NCBI GenBank assembly: GCA_024636595.1
Contig: JAGXGT010000118.1
Span: 1 to 7,275, forward strand
DNA: 7,275 bases
Direction: 5' to 3'
DNA from: Sphingomonadales bacterium
GTDB taxonomy: Bacteria; Pseudomonadota; Alphaproteobacteria; Sphingomonadales; Sphingomonadaceae
Of the stretch, positions 1 through 6,010 are shown piece after piece (within the stretch, counting starts at the first letter, position 1; every line of letters begins with the position of its first letter). The position numbers and the translations under genes are program-made. The notes under the pieces were generated by a model that worked only from the letters and a program-made list of their open reading frames with translations, ran no database searches and was not told the origin of the DNA.

Positions 1-51
1 GATCGCGCCGGTGGTGACGCCAATTTCGGTTTTTGCGGGAAGGTCGGCCAT
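1..51 (-). CDS. thiC: ThiC, phosphomethylpyrimidine synthase (N-terminal 17 codons only)
   Basis: This is the start of a minus-strand gene that runs off the left edge of the window. The 17 visible residues read MADLPAKTEIGVTTGAI. The EIGVTTG stretch is what I recognise from the N-terminus of alphaproteobacterial ThiC, the radical-SAM enzyme that converts aminoimidazole ribotide to the hydroxymethylpyrimidine phosphate precursor of thiamine in the cytoplasm. The ATG lies at 51-49 and is preceded, 9 nt upstream, by an AAGGA Shine-Dalgarno (65-61). The strongest support is context: a TPP riboswitch sits directly upstream in the same orientation, and thiC is the commonest gene under such control. 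None of the catalytic domain is visible, so completeness of the gene cannot be judged. Family call is confident because protein start and riboswitch agree. Confidence 0.88.
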   Translation of the reverse strand, partial: MADLPAKTEIGVTTGAI

Positions 52-56
52 ATCAT

Positions 57-81
57 TCGTTCCTTTGTCATTTCGGAACGA
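57..81 (-). promoter_or_regulatory. thiC ribosome binding site inside a hairpin
   Basis: On the transcript, UCGUUCC (81-75) is perfectly complementary to GGAACGA (63-57), giving a 7-bp stem with an 11-nt loop. The thiC Shine-Dalgarno AAGGA occupies 65-61, so its GGA is paired in the stem. This is the layout expected of a riboswitch that acts on translation initiation. The complementarity is seen in the sequence; the regulatory role is inferred. Confidence 0.55.
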
Positions 82-110
82 GGGCGGGTTTTTGAGAAAA
101 CCGCTCCCTC
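80..110 (-). promoter_or_regulatory. Expression-platform hairpin between riboswitch and thiC
   Basis: The transcript contains GCGGUUUU (104-97), a CUC loop, and AAAAACCCGC (93-84), forming an 8-bp stem with one bulged base. The arms can be extended by GAGGG (110-106) with CCCUC (84-80) if the base of the stem rearranges. GGGA (108-105) is also the likely 3' strand of aptamer helix P1, and 80-81 belong to the stem that pairs the Shine-Dalgarno. The extended form therefore competes with both, which is how a ligand-driven switch would be built. No U-run follows, so it does not look like an intrinsic terminator. The pairing is visible; the switching model is inference. Confidence 0.4.
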
Positions 111-237
111 CCTCCGCCGGTAAGCCCGTATATACGGTGCCGGATCAGGTTCAGCGGGTCGCAGGGCGTTACACCTGCCTCTCAGACGCATTTACGAGTC
201 CCATCAAAATTTGATGGGATGGCGACTCCCCGGGGAT
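105..237 (-). promoter_or_regulatory. TPP riboswitch (THI element) controlling thiC
   Basis: Conserved parts of the thiamine pyrophosphate aptamer appear in order on the minus strand. GGGG (231-228) forms helix P2 with ACCCG (159-155). The pyrimidine-sensing CUGAGA lies at about 184-179. GAACCUGAUC lies at 152-143, followed by CGG/CCG helix P5 (142-140 with 120-118) and the closing GCGGAGGGA (117-109). The pyrophosphate-binding internal loop is GAUC (146-143) opposite GCGG (117-114). Arm P3 is long and contains a nearly perfect 19-nt hairpin (200-218). A second small hairpin, GCAGG/CCUGC, lies at about 177-161. Loop L5 is about 19 nt (139-121) and holds the palindrome CCGTATATACGG (137-126), whereas this loop is normally 5-6 nt. 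High TPP should lower thiC expression, probably by occluding translation. Confidence 0.92.
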
Positions 238-243
238 GGACGG

Positions 244-272
244 ATGGTAAAGGCTTGGTCGGCGGATGTCAT
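244..272 (-). promoter_or_regulatory. Candidate sigma70-type promoter for thiC
   Basis: A -35-like ATGACA (272-267, 5 of 6 to TTGACA) and a -10-like TACCAT (249-244, 4 of 6 to TATAAT) are separated by exactly 17 nt. Transcription would be expected to start near 237, which is the 5' edge of the TPP aptamer. That positional agreement is the main reason for believing it. Confidence 0.5.
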
Positions 273-384
273 GCCAATTCTGGCGACAAGGCCCGCCGGA
301 AATAATTTAACCAGACGATTAAAAGCAATGGAGTCGCTTACAGCAATCTGCTATTCTGCGGCAAAGGCCCAATGAGGCGTAAAA

Positions 385-2976
385 ATGGAGCGGATGATGA
401 CGGACAAGAGCAAGCCACAGCTGGATGTAATCGTAGTCGGTGCAGGCTTTGCCGGCCTCTATCTGCTGCACAAATTTCGGCAGATGGGACTTTCCGCCCG
501 CGCCTTTGAAGCCGGCGATGATGTCGGCGGCACCTGGTACTGGAACCGCTATCCCGGTGCGCGCTGCGATATCGAGAGCATCGACTATTCGTTCAGCTTT
601 GACCCCGCGCTGGAGCAGGAATGGCAGTGGAGCGAAAAATATGCGACCCAGCCGGAAATTCTGCGCTACGCCCAGCATGTCGCCGAACGTTTTGATCTGC
701 GGCGCGATATCACATTTGAAGCGCGGGTTGAACAGGCGGTATGGGACGAGGATGCGTCAAGCTGGACGGTGACCACCGGCGAGGGCGAGACGGTAAGCAG
801 CCGTTTCTTCATCATGGCCACCGGTTGCCTGTCCCAGCCCAAGGATATCGATATTGACGGGGTCGAGAATTTTACCGGCGAGATTTATCGCACCCATAGC
901 TGGCCGCATGACGGGGTGGATTTTTCCGGCAAGACGGTGGGGATCATTGGCACCGGCTCGTCCGGCATCCAGTCGATCCCGCTGATCGCCGAGCAGGCCG
1001 ACCACACCACCGTGTTCCAGCGCACTGCCAATTATTCCATTCCGGCGGGTAATGGCCCGATAGCGGAAGAGAAGCTGGCGGTCCGGAAACGCTATCAGGA
1101 TTATCGCGAAGAGGCGCGCTGGACCAAGGTCGGCGTGCCGGGCAAGGAAGCGATGGATTTCGCGCTCACTGTGTCGGACGAAGAGCGCAACCAGCGTTAC
1201 GAGCAGCTGTGGGACACGGGCGCGATCCCGCACCTTGGTTCCGAATTTGCCGATTTGCTGATTGACGAGGACGCGAATGACACGCTGGCGGAATTTGTCC
1301 GCGGCAAGATCCGCTCGGTGATTGAGGACAGCAATGTCGCAGATATTTTGACGCCGACGGAATTTCCGATCTGCACCAAGCGCGCCTGTCTCGACACCAA
1401 CTATTATCAGACTTTCAACAAGCCGAATGTCGATGTTGTCGATATCAAGGCGGATCCGATCGTCTCGATCACCGAAACAGGGATCGCGACGCAGGACCAG
1501 AGTTTCGACTTTGACGCGATCGTCTTTGCCACCGGATTTGATGCGATGACCGGGGCGCTGTTGGCGATTGATATCAGGGGGCGTGATGGCCAGAGCCTGC
1601 GGGAGAAATGGGCGCATGGGCCGCTGAACTATCTCGGACTGACGGTCTCCGGCTTTCCGAATTTCTTCATGATCACTGGGCCGGGAAGCCCATCGGTCCT
1701 GTCTAACATGGTGCTGTCGATCGAACAGCATGTCGAATGGATTGCTGATTGTCTGGACTATATGGGCAAAGAGGAGCTGACCGTCATTGATCCGACGGAA
1801 ACGGCGGAGACCGGCTGGGTCGAATATGGCACGGCGACCAGCGACATGACGCTCTTTCCGCAGGCGAAGTCCTGGTATATGGGCGCGAATGTTCCCGGCA
1901 AGCCGCGCGTTTGCCTGCCCTATGTTGGCGGTGTTGCCGCGTATCGCCGGGCTTGTAATGACGTTGCCGCGCAGGATTATCTCGGTTTTCGCTTCGATGG
2001 TCCGGGCGGTGCGCGGTGCAATGACGGACTGGTCCGGCGGCAGCAGCCCGATGTGGTGGCGCTGCTGGAAATGCTGGCCGATATGGAATTGCCGCCGTTT
2101 GAGAGCATGTCGCCGGAAATGGCGCGCGCGACTTCGGTGGCGATGAACGCGGGCAATCCGCCGGGGCCGCCGGTCGGCGAAGTGGTCGACGGCACCTATC
2201 CCGGTGCAGAAGGACCGGTCGAATACCGCCTGTACAGGCCGGAAAGCCCGGGCCCGCATCCGGTCACCGTTTATTTCCACGGCGGCGGCTGGGTCCTTGG
2301 CGATCACACATCCGACGATGCTTTCTGCCGCGACCTGTGCGTGAATGCCGACAGCATCATCATTTCTGCCAATTACCGGCACGCGCCGGAAGCGCCCTTC
2401 CCCGCCGCTGCGGATGACGGCTTTGCCGCGGTGCGATGGGTTGCCGACAATATCGAGACGCTTGGCGGTATCGAAGGTGATCTCGCGGTGTGCGGTTGGA
2501 GCGCGGGCGCGAATATTGCTGCGGTTGTCTGCCAGTTGGCCCGCGATCAAGGTGGTCCGGCGATCAAGGGCCAGGTGCTGATCACGCCGGTGGTGGATGC
2601 AAGTGATGATAGCCCGTCAATGACGGACAATGCCGAAGGCTTTATCCTGACAAAGGCGCTGATGGACTGGTTCTGGGATCATTACACCGAAACTTCCGAT
2701 CGCACCGATCCGAAGGCCTCGCCATTGCTCGCCCCGGATCTTTCCGGCCTGCCGCCGGCGCTGATCATCACCGGCGAATTTGACCCGCTGCGCGATCAGG
2801 GCAAGGCCTATGCCGAAGCGCTGTCTGCAGCGGGGACGCAGGCGCGCCAGATCACCTACCCGGGCCAGATCCATACATCCTTCACGGCAGTGGGCGCGAT
2901 TCCGACGGCGAACGAAGCACGGCAGGAAATTGCCGCCGCGTTGCGAGACTATTTCAAGGTGATGGAGGCTGCCTGA
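385..2976 (+). CDS. Baeyer-Villiger monooxygenase fused to an HSL-family carboxylesterase
   Basis: A single 863-residue protein with two enzyme domains. Residues 1 to about 540 are a class B flavoprotein monooxygenase. They show the FAD Rossmann motif GAGFAG (19-24), the BVMO segment GGTWYWNRYPGARCD (48-62), the NADPH Rossmann motif GTGSSG (189-194), the catalytic-Arg segment TKRACLD (R333, equivalent to R327 of cyclohexanone monooxygenase) and ATGFDA (382-387). The BVMO fingerprint reads FTGEIYRTHSW (163-173), with Arg169 where His is usual. Residues from about 553 are an alpha/beta hydrolase with oxyanion motif HGGGW (632-636), nucleophile Ser706 in GWSAG, Asp800 in FDPLRD and His830 in QIHTSF, a complete triad. 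The expected chemistry is ketone plus O2 and NADPH to ester or lactone, then hydrolysis, in the cytoplasm. The substrate is unknown. GAGG at 374-377 supports the ATG at 385; ATG 397, with GGAG 6 nt upstream, is an alternative. The gene stands alone on its strand. Confidence 0.93.
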   Translation: MERMMTDKSKPQLDVIVVGAGFAGLYLLHKFRQMGLSARAFEAGDDVGGTWYWNRYPGARCDIESIDYSFSFDPALEQEWQWSEKYATQPEILRYAQHVAERFDLRRDITFEARVEQAVWDEDASSWTVTTGEGETVSSRFFIMATGCLSQPKDIDIDGVENFTGEIYRTHSWPHDGVDFSGKTVGIIGTGSSGIQSIPLIAEQADHTTVFQRTANYSIPAGNGPIAEEKLAVRKRYQDYREEARWTKVGVPGKEAMDFALTVSDEERNQRYEQLWDTGAIPHLGSEFADLLIDEDANDTLAEFVRGKIRSVIEDSNVADILTPTEFPICTKRACLDTNYYQTFNKPNVDVVDIKADPIVSITETGIATQDQSFDFDAIVFATGFDAMTGALLAIDIRGRDGQSLREKWAHGPLNYLGLTVSGFPNFFMITGPGSPSVLSNMVLSIEQHVEWIADCLDYMGKEELTVIDPTETAETGWVEYGTATSDMTLFPQAKSWYMGANVPGKPRVCLPYVGGVAAYRRACNDVAAQDYLGFRFDGPGGARCNDGLVRRQQPDVVALLEMLADMELPPFESMSPEMARATSVAMNAGNPPGPPVGEVVDGTYPGAEGPVEYRLYRPESPGPHPVTVYFHGGGWVLGDHTSDDAFCRDLCVNADSIIISANYRHAPEAPFPAAADDGFAAVRWVADNIETLGGIEGDLAVCGWSAGANIAAVVCQLARDQGGPAIKGQVLITPVVDASDDSPSMTDNAEGFILTKALMDWFWDHYTETSDRTDPKASPLLAPDLSGLPPALIITGEFDPLRDQGKAYAEALSAAGTQARQITYPGQIHTSFTAVGAIPTANEARQEIAAALRDYFKVMEAA

Positions 2977-2996
2977 GCGGTTATCGGTTCAGCACT

Positions 2997-3404
2997 TCAG
3001 CCCATTTGTAGCCGCACAAGCGCGGCGAAAAGGGCACAGAGGCCAATCACAATCGACACCCCGGCCCAAAGTCGGCTGGCGCCGCTCATCAACTTGCTGG
3101 CGAAGCCCAGAAACAAATCGCCAACGGCGAGGATCAGTGCACCTTCCAAGAATATCCAGGCACCGAGGACCGTGATCAAGATCGACAGCAGGTCGCCGGG
3201 ATTCCAGGGATTGACCAGATAAATGGTGGCTCCGAGTACCAGCGTGACCATGCCGGTCAGAAACTGCAGCGCGCTGCTTTCGCGAATATCCTTTACCATT
3301 TTGGCCAAGAAACCGGGTCGCCGGAATTCGCCAACACCTGCGGCGACGGCATAGAGACCGATGAAGAAGGTGATCCAACCTGTGATATTGCCTGCATTGC
3401 CCAT
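2997..3404 (-). CDS. Small four-helix inner-membrane protein, unknown function
   Basis: A 135-residue protein that I do not recognise as a characterised family. Four hydrophobic segments are visible, at about residues 8-26, 45-64, 71-94 and 111-131. They are joined by short loops, including a basic loop after the first helix (EFRRPGFLAKMVKD, about 26-39) that would favour the cytoplasmic side. There is no signal peptidase site and no catalytic motif. A strong Shine-Dalgarno AAGGAG (3417-3412) sits 7 nt upstream of the ATG, which makes the start secure. The stop codon lies only 20 nt from the end of the convergent BVMO-esterase gene, and no terminator hairpin is apparent between them. The next gene upstream ends 191 nt away, so this gene probably has its own promoter, although none stands out. 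It is likely real, given the clean ribosome site and coherent membrane topology. Confidence 0.8.
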   Translation of the reverse strand: MGNAGNITGWITFFIGLYAVAAGVGEFRRPGFLAKMVKDIRESSALQFLTGMVTLVLGATIYLVNPWNPGDLLSILITVLGAWIFLEGALILAVGDLFLGFASKLMSGASRLWAGVSIVIGLCALFAALVRLQMG

Positions 3405-3595
3405 TGCTTCACTCCTTATGTCTCGTGCGGGAAAGACGATGCGCCGAATAGCGACACGGACGCCTTGCCCCTCACCTGTCGATCCGCTGCGGACACCAAT
3501 AGTGGTGGTAGAAGACTATGGCTAACCGCGGAGCAAATCCACGGAAGATTGCGGAAGCGGAACAAACCGCTGCCGGCAATCCCTTCAGGTCGTCA

Positions 3596-4462
3596 TCAAA
3601 ACGTATAGCCCACGCCCAGTGCTCCAAAAAACTGGTTGGCGCTGCCACGGATCGAGGTGACCGGGGATCGTTTCGGATCACCGAGCATCCGCGAATAGCT
3701 GCCGAGGAAAATGAGGCTGAAACCACCGTTGGTCACGTCGCCATCGAGATCGACACCGGTCAGCACGGTCGCGCCGACATTTTTCCAGCCGCTGGTCGCG
3801 GTGAAGGTCGGCAGACCGCTGGCAGCCGATCCGGCTGGCGAGATGCTGAAGTAATAGTCGGCATAATCGTCATCGACATATTCGCCGTTAACCGAGAGGC
3901 TGGTGACGACACCCCGGCTCAGCGGAGTGAAATAGGTCAGGCTGGGAAAGACGACCATGCCATCGTGTGCGCCGGCGACGTCCCAGCGGACATCAACCTG
4001 AGCGGTCAGCGAGTCATAGGGATTGAGCACGCGATTGACCTGAATGCCTGCGAAAGGGCCGACTTCAACGGCAACATCAAGCTTGCCCAGCGAGCGGACA
4101 ACAGGATCCTTGATCGAATTCTGGCGGTCAAACCGCGCCCGCACGACCGGACCAAAGATGAAATCGACCTTGGCTCCCTCCTTATCGGGGATCAGGTCGA
4201 AGGCGATGCCTGGACCGCGTGGCTGAAAATCGATGCCGCCGAAGCTGCCTAGAACAACCGGCAACGGAGAAATCGTGTAGTCGTCCGATCCTTCATAGCT
4301 GGCTCCGACCGCGACACCGATGCCTGCGGTCAAATAGTCGCCGTCAAAAACCGTCTGCTCGGGTGGCATCGGCGCTGGATCTTCTTGCGCCAGAAGGGGA
4401 GAAGACAGGCCAAGTCCAAAAGACAAAAGAGCGGCGCGGCGGAAGATGTTCGAATATTTCAA
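3596..4462 (-). CDS. MipA/OmpV family outer-membrane protein
   Basis: A 288-residue predicted outer-membrane beta-barrel. Residues 1-25 form a signal peptide, with basic RR at 8-9, a hydrophobic core and a likely cleavage after LLA (23-25). Features typical of the MipA/OmpV family include SYEGSDDY (55-62), YADYYFSIS (200-208), SYSRMLGD (255-262) and a final strand QFFGALGVGYTF that ends in Phe, the usual C-terminal signal for barrel assembly. Family members have been described as MltA-interacting scaffolding proteins for murein synthesis or as osmoregulated porin-like proteins; which applies here cannot be told. The start codon is TTG (4462-4460). No ATG is available between the upstream stop codons and the signal peptide, and GGGAA lies 6 nt upstream. 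The 98-nt gap to the preceding HD-GYP gene holds a candidate promoter and an inverted repeat, so it is probably transcribed separately. Confidence 0.88.
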   Translation of the reverse strand: MKYSNIFRRAALLSFGLGLSSPLLAQEDPAPMPPEQTVFDGDYLTAGIGVAVGASYEGSDDYTISPLPVVLGSFGGIDFQPRGPGIAFDLIPDKEGAKVDFIFGPVVRARFDRQNSIKDPVVRSLGKLDVAVEVGPFAGIQVNRVLNPYDSLTAQVDVRWDVAGAHDGMVVFPSLTYFTPLSRGVVTSLSVNGEYVDDDYADYYFSISPAGSAASGLPTFTATSGWKNVGATVLTGVDLDGDVTNGGFSLIFLGSYSRMLGDPKRSPVTSIRGSANQFFGALGVGYTF

Positions 4463-4485
4463 GATTGATTCCCAGTTGGTTTTGC

Positions 4486-4516
4486 AACCGTTAAACGCGC
4501 GGACGGCCTAACGGTT
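4486..4516. repeat. 8-bp inverted repeat upstream of the MipA/OmpV gene
   Basis: AACCGTTA (4486-4493) and TAACGGTT (4509-4516) are perfect inverted copies separated by a 15-nt GC-rich spacer. The repeat lies immediately downstream of the candidate promoter and 24 nt before the TTG start. It could be an operator for a dimeric regulator or a stem-loop at the 5' end of the mRNA. Confidence 0.6.
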
Positions 4517-4524
4517 CCATTACC

Positions 4525-4554
4525 TGTATAGTCCCTCATTCTTGTTCTGGTAAA
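4525..4554 (-). promoter_or_regulatory. Candidate promoter for the MipA/OmpV gene
   Basis: TTTACC (4554-4549) and TATACA (4530-4525) are separated by 18 nt; each matches the sigma70 consensus at 4 of 6 positions. The predicted start near 4518 would place the inverted repeat at the very 5' end of the transcript. Support is positional only. Confidence 0.33.
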
Positions 4555-4560
4555 GCGTCG

Positions 4561-5940
4561 CTAGACCGGCAAACCTTCTTCGACCACTTCCTGCAAGGCG
4601 GCAAAGCATTGCCGGTCTATCGCCACGCCCAATTCACCGTGCAATATGCCCATGGCTTTTTCCGAAGACATGGCCGAGCGATAGGGCCGATCTGCGGTCA
4701 GCGCATCATATATGTCGGCGACCGTGATAATGCGCGACTCGATCGAAATACTGGTTTCGTCCAAGCCGAGTGGATATCCTTTTCCATCCAGCCGTTCATG
4801 ATGCGAACCGGCAATCATCGCCATCTCGCTCATCACGCCAATCTGCCCCAGAATATTGGTTGTATGGGCTGCGTGGCCCTGCATCGCTTCCCATTCCTTA
4901 GCGTCCAGCTTGCTCGGTTTTTCAAGAATGGCGCTGCTCACGCCCAGCTTGCCAACGTCATGCAAGGTCGCGGCACGCCGCAGCACCCGGCGGCGGTGCG
5001 TGTCCATTCCCAATTTTTCGGCAATCTTGTCGGCGATCATTCCAACCCGCTCGCTGTGGCCAGCAGTGAAGGGGCTTTTGGCGTCGATCACCCGGCCAAA
5101 GGCAGAACTGATATCGTCAAGGTAATCCTCGTCTACGATGACATATCGGTCTCCCGGCTCGAGGCCCAAAAGCTGCTCCGGCAGATCTTCAAGGGCGAGA
5201 TCCTCCCAGAAGCCGTTGGCCATCGACAGTTTTTCGAATAGCCCACACAGTTCCGGATCAAGCCAGGTTCCAGACCGACTGCGCACTTCGGCAAGCGCTG
5301 CATCCCTGCCCCTGGCGCTGTAGAACACATCGGCAACCTGAGCCAGCAAAGCGATCCGGCCGCCAAGGTGAATATCCGGCCCGGCGATACCCAGCGGTAA
5401 ACCGCCCCCGTCCCAATGTTCGTCGAGATGGGCAATAGCCTGCGCGACATCCTCTGAAAAGCGCAACTGACGTGCGATATCTGCACCGCGCGAACAGCGG
5501 ATGGCCATGATGTCGGTCATGATCTCCCCGACATTTTCGGCAAGGTTCGCCAACGCCTGATTACGAGTCTCCGGATCTGCGTCAACGCCAACCGCGCTGC
5601 CGATAAAGGCTCCACATTCTTCCGGGTCCGGGCCGAGCAGCTTGAAGTCATGCTTCAACTTGCGATCGTCACCGACAAACATCTTGCTGACCCGGGCGGC
5701 ATTGCTGCTGCACCCGAGGTCCTTCAGAAGAACGGCATAATAGACATCGCGCAAGGCGTCGCCCTTCATACCTAAGGCCATCCCTATTTGGGTGCCGATC
5801 CAGCAGGCGCGGATGCTGTGGCCGGCGGGCTGTCCTTCGGTGAGGTCCAGTGCGTAAGAAAAAGCGCCGAGAATTTCTGACAGGCGGGACTTTGCCGGAC
5901 TGTCATTCTGGTCGAAATCAGAATATCTGGTTTGATACAT
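4561..5940 (-). CDS. Tandem HD/HD-GYP protein, probable cyclic-di-GMP phosphodiesterase
   Basis: A 459-residue cytoplasmic protein with two HD-type domains. The C-terminal one (about 280-455) is a full HD-GYP domain: GHSERVG (294-300), HDVGK (327-331), His356, the diagnostic HHERLDGKGYP (380-390) and VADIYDALTADRPY (407-420). These are the metal-binding and GYP residues of enzymes that hydrolyse cyclic-di-GMP to GMP or pGpG. The N-terminal domain (about 25-210) has the same plan but is degenerate. His41 is kept, the HD pair is KD (73-74) in LLKDLGC, and the GYP region reads DEHWDGGGLP (173-182). That domain may bind a ligand rather than catalyse. I see no receiver, PAS or transmembrane segment and no C-terminal HTH. 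The ATG follows GGAG (5953-5950) by 9 nt and is immediately preceded by an in-frame TAA, so the start is firm. It lies 70 nt after the DUF2141 gene. Confidence 0.9.
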   Translation of the reverse strand: MYQTRYSDFDQNDSPAKSRLSEILGAFSYALDLTEGQPAGHSIRACWIGTQIGMALGMKGDALRDVYYAVLLKDLGCSSNAARVSKMFVGDDRKLKHDFKLLGPDPEECGAFIGSAVGVDADPETRNQALANLAENVGEIMTDIMAIRCSRGADIARQLRFSEDVAQAIAHLDEHWDGGGLPLGIAGPDIHLGGRIALLAQVADVFYSARGRDAALAEVRSRSGTWLDPELCGLFEKLSMANGFWEDLALEDLPEQLLGLEPGDRYVIVDEDYLDDISSAFGRVIDAKSPFTAGHSERVGMIADKIAEKLGMDTHRRRVLRRAATLHDVGKLGVSSAILEKPSKLDAKEWEAMQGHAAHTTNILGQIGVMSEMAMIAGSHHERLDGKGYPLGLDETSISIESRIITVADIYDALTADRPYRSAMSSEKAMGILHGELGVAIDRQCFAALQEVVEEGLPV

Positions 5941-5973
5941 TTACTACTACTCCGAGTCTATTGCGACTAAATG

Positions 5974-6010
5974 CCGCCAGAACACTAGCAAACGGTTAAT
6001 TTCCGCCAGA
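5974..6010. repeat. Pair of 8-bp direct repeats in the DUF2141/HD-GYP gap
   Basis: CCGCCAGA occurs at 5974-5981 and again at 6003-6010, 29 nt apart, just before the HD-GYP gene. Between them lies AACGGTTAA, which resembles the half-site of the inverted repeat upstream of the MipA/OmpV gene. The role is unknown and chance is possible. Confidence 0.35.

Noticed and set aside
84..104. Hairpin GCGGUUUU/AAAAACCCGC as an intrinsic terminator
   Set aside because: No U-run follows the stem on the transcript. It is better read as part of a translational expression platform.
11..214. A 67-codon plus-strand frame at the left end
   Set aside because: It crosses the antisense of thiC and the TPP riboswitch, both well supported on the other strand.
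757..2550. A 597-codon open frame on the minus strand, antisense to the BVMO-esterase
   Set aside because: It has no domain that I recognise, is rich in Arg, Ala, Gly and His as antisense frames in GC-rich genes are, and lies wholly within a gene with strong motif support.
2989..3378. A 129-codon minus-strand frame overlapping the four-helix membrane protein
   Set aside because: It is an Arg- and Cys-rich alternative frame with no ribosome site, whereas the chosen frame has AAGGAG and coherent membrane segments.
3405..3595. The 191-nt gap between the MipA/OmpV and four-helix genes, examined for a terminator or small RNA
   Set aside because: Only short stems were found (for example CACCA/TGGTG near 3494-3507), with no U-tract and no clear promoter.
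3518..4252. A 244-codon plus-strand frame antisense to the MipA/OmpV gene
   Set aside because: The opposite strand encodes a protein with signal peptide and family motifs. This frame has no recognisable domain and its start lies in the gap downstream of the porin-like gene.
4609..5241. A 210-codon plus-strand frame antisense to the HD-GYP gene
   Set aside because: It mirrors the HD-GYP catalytic region and has no motif of its own.
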